DNA of 64,000 nucleotides from NCBI RefSeq assembly GCF_000003815.2, contig NC_049985.1, forward strand, positions 23,785,811 to 23,849,810, given 5' to 3'. The DNA is from Branchiostoma floridae (lineage: Eukaryota > Chordata > Leptocardii > Amphioxiformes > Branchiostomatidae). Shown here in pieces: positions 61,989-64,000 of this stretch; position 1 is the stretch's first letter, and every line of letters starts with the position of its first letter. The notes beneath the pieces were generated by a model. That model saw only the letters and a program-made list of their open reading frames with translations. It had not been told where the DNA came from and made no database searches. The translations under genes were made by a program, and so were the position numbers.

Positions 61989-64000
61989 ATGGGCTCCGGT
62001 AATTCCAAAGAAGGGAGGAAAGACGATACGGGCGAGGGGGGTTTTACGCAGACGGAGTTTTATAATAATGTCGATAGAAACTACCAAAACTATGGCCGCG
62101 AAGATAATCCCGCAGAAGCTGCTGGTGAGGAACAGGCGACGAGAAATGGCGAAATGACCAGGGCAAGGTCGACAGTAGAGGAGCCACAAAAGACTGGCAA
62201 AGGACAAAACAAATCAAAATCTGTTCTTGTAAGGAACTTTCATGGCAGCATTTCTACATTGGAGAGGCATTTAAAAAGACATTATGGATCAGACTTCAAG
62301 TGCACAAAACCAGTCGATTGTGACAGCGTGGTTGTGAAATTCAAGTCGCAGCAAGGTAAGGCATTTTACTTAATTTACGCAGTTGCAGAGCGTTGGTGTT
62401 CTCTAATATGTACGTACATGATGAACTTCAGGCGAGACGAAAAACAGAGATGCATAATGTTAGTTGGTCATCACCCGTTGACATGTATGAAATAAAAACA
62501 ATACAAATGCTTTAGTTTGGATATAAGTTAAGCTAAGTTTAATTTCATCCATTCAATAAGTAGTTAAATCTGGTATAACCATCATATGGATAGTAAATGT
62601 ATTAGTATTCATCAAATGCTGTTTTTTATCCAATGTAGTGGCTGAAAAATTCCTTAAAGACCCTCCTTGCGTAGAAAGAAAGGCCCTAAATGTTAGTCTA
62701 CCAGATAGTGCTCCCGCCATTGATGAAGGCAAGATCACCAAAGACCGAGACAGTGAACAGGTATGGCTTTTTTTCATATATATGTCTACAAAATGTATGT
62801 ACGCCGTAAGAAAACAAAGCAAGAAGCTACAGAGAGTACCTATTCTTTTACCGCTAGATATGGCAAAGACAATCTTTATAAAGATTATATCCCCTCAATT
62901 CAACTCTTTTATCATTTTATGCTCTCTTAAAAGCTAAGACTATTCTAGCCATGTTTTACAGGCATTGTGTATATCCCCTAGGGCCATGTTGATATGGATG
63001 ACATCTGCGCAGGCATCAATTGTTATCCGTTTTAAAAAAAGCGACAAAAAGTTTTTGGCATACTGTAAAAGGAGCAAATACATGCCGCGTGTAAAAAACG
63101 TGTACTAATGTCGTGAAATGCCAAACTAAAGTGAAGGAACTAATACTCTGTTGCTCTGTATATTAACCTTTTGTCTTTAGTCATTGTACAAACTTTCTGA
63201 CCTCTTATATTTAATTGTAAAGCCACTTTGTCGGGGGTGAAAATCTTTTAAAAGCACGCTCGCCTTAGGTTTGGGTTTCAAAAAGTTCCAGTCATTCTTG
63301 TAATCAAAAATAATCAACATGACCTTGATAGTGAATATATTATTTCTTAATAGTCTGGTTTGTGCAAATAGGACATGGCAGCTGCACCTGAAGTAAAAAA
63401 GGGGTCCCGACTTTATGATTCCTTGCGGGCAACCAGAAAGAACTCACAGCAAACTGTTCTAATTTGGCAAAAAAGGGCGACTCAAGAGATGTCTAAGCCT
63501 GAAGACGAAAGCCATGAGGATGGTTGGCAGATGAAAGGCGTCAGTGCCACTATGGCGACAGTAACCACGTTAACATGTATGCCAAGCAACACGGAAGACG
63601 ACAAAGAAGTCAGCAACGCACATACCCCAAAAGTGTCAAAAAAGACAGCCCATGCTCCTCTCGGAGCAAATGGTAAGGAAAAAGTAGCAAGCGAAACGGA
63701 CCTCAAATTAGATGCTGTAAAAGTAGAGTTTCTCCAAAAGGTACACAAAAAGTCATTTGATTACATCTGTACCAGTAACAACGTAGTTATTGTGGTAGAA
63801 GCAGAGCCGTCATCATGTAAGGTCATATTTCGGGAAAACGCTCCAGGAAAGGGTGACGTAGGAGAGGCCAGTCAGCAGTTCTTGGAACTGTACCAGCGCA
63901 TCTCGGACGAACTATCTAAAAACAACATCCTCAACGTACTGGAAGAGCTCCCAGAATGCACAATCCAGTGTCTAAAAGACGCTCTCTGCCATGCCGAATC
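61989..64000 (+). CDS. 5' part of an RRM/KH-like gene, DTX3L-like or PARP14-like
   Basis: Three exons: 61989-62355, 62639-62760, 63372 to beyond the window; phases 1 and 0 agree and 372 codons are visible. The start codon has a good context (GCCATGG). Residues 1-7 are MGSGNSK, an N-myristoylation consensus; a polar linker follows. An RRM spans about residues 78-145: SVLVRNFHGSISTLERHLKR, VVVKFKSQQ, then VAEKFLKDP across the exon junction. Exon 3 has a polar stretch, then VKVEFLQKVHKKSFDYICTS and SCKVIFRENAP, a KH-like pattern that recalls the middle of vertebrate DTX3L and also PARP14. The deciding C terminus (RING/DTC or macro/ART) is outside the window. Confidence 0.82.

Noticed and set aside
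61830-62207. 125-codon minus-strand ORF antisense to the plus-strand first exon
   Set aside because: Overlaps the promoter and a well-supported coding exon; no domain.

Overview
The window is animal nuclear DNA: multi-exon genes with GT-AG introns, long introns packed with transposon relics, minisatellites, and two runs of N (31529-32365, 39964-40235). A lancelet (Branchiostoma-like invertebrate deuterostome) is my best guess from the expanded PARP14 family, the Penelope-like element and the repeat style. That is inference only. No tRNA, rRNA or CRISPR array was seen.

The main gene is a PARP14-like mono-ADP-ribosyltransferase on the minus strand, stop at 9786 and likely start at 61425. I assembled 27 exons by hand; they join without frame errors into 5010 nt (1669 residues). 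Order: possible N-myristoylation motif, four RRM-like repeats, a KH-like block, three macrodomains, a Ser/Ala/Pro repeat linker before macrodomain 3, a KH-like module, and an ART domain with an H-Y-I triad. No WWE domain lies between the last KH-like module and the catalytic domain.

Divergent from it, across about 560 bp, a second gene starts at 61989 on the plus strand and runs off the window. It also begins with an MGxxxS motif, then one RRM and a KH-like region. It may be DTX3L-like or another PARP14-like gene. Vertebrate PARP9 and DTX3L are likewise head to head beside PARP14, so this may be a related antiviral or ADP-ribose/ubiquitin locus.

The introns hold most of the remaining sequence. 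Intron 1 (42819-61367) carries an intact Penelope-like retroelement (45615-48071), an 8.36-kb TIR element with a broken multi-exon gene (49790-58146), and a 125-bp minisatellite (58152-59030). The 7.3-kb intron 28309-35578 holds a palindrome built on arrays of hairpin-forming 71-72 bp units. Smaller MITE-like elements, several loaded with TGACGTCA or ATGCAAAT motifs, fill other introns. The 3' flank, 1-9785, has repeats and at most one doubtful exon.
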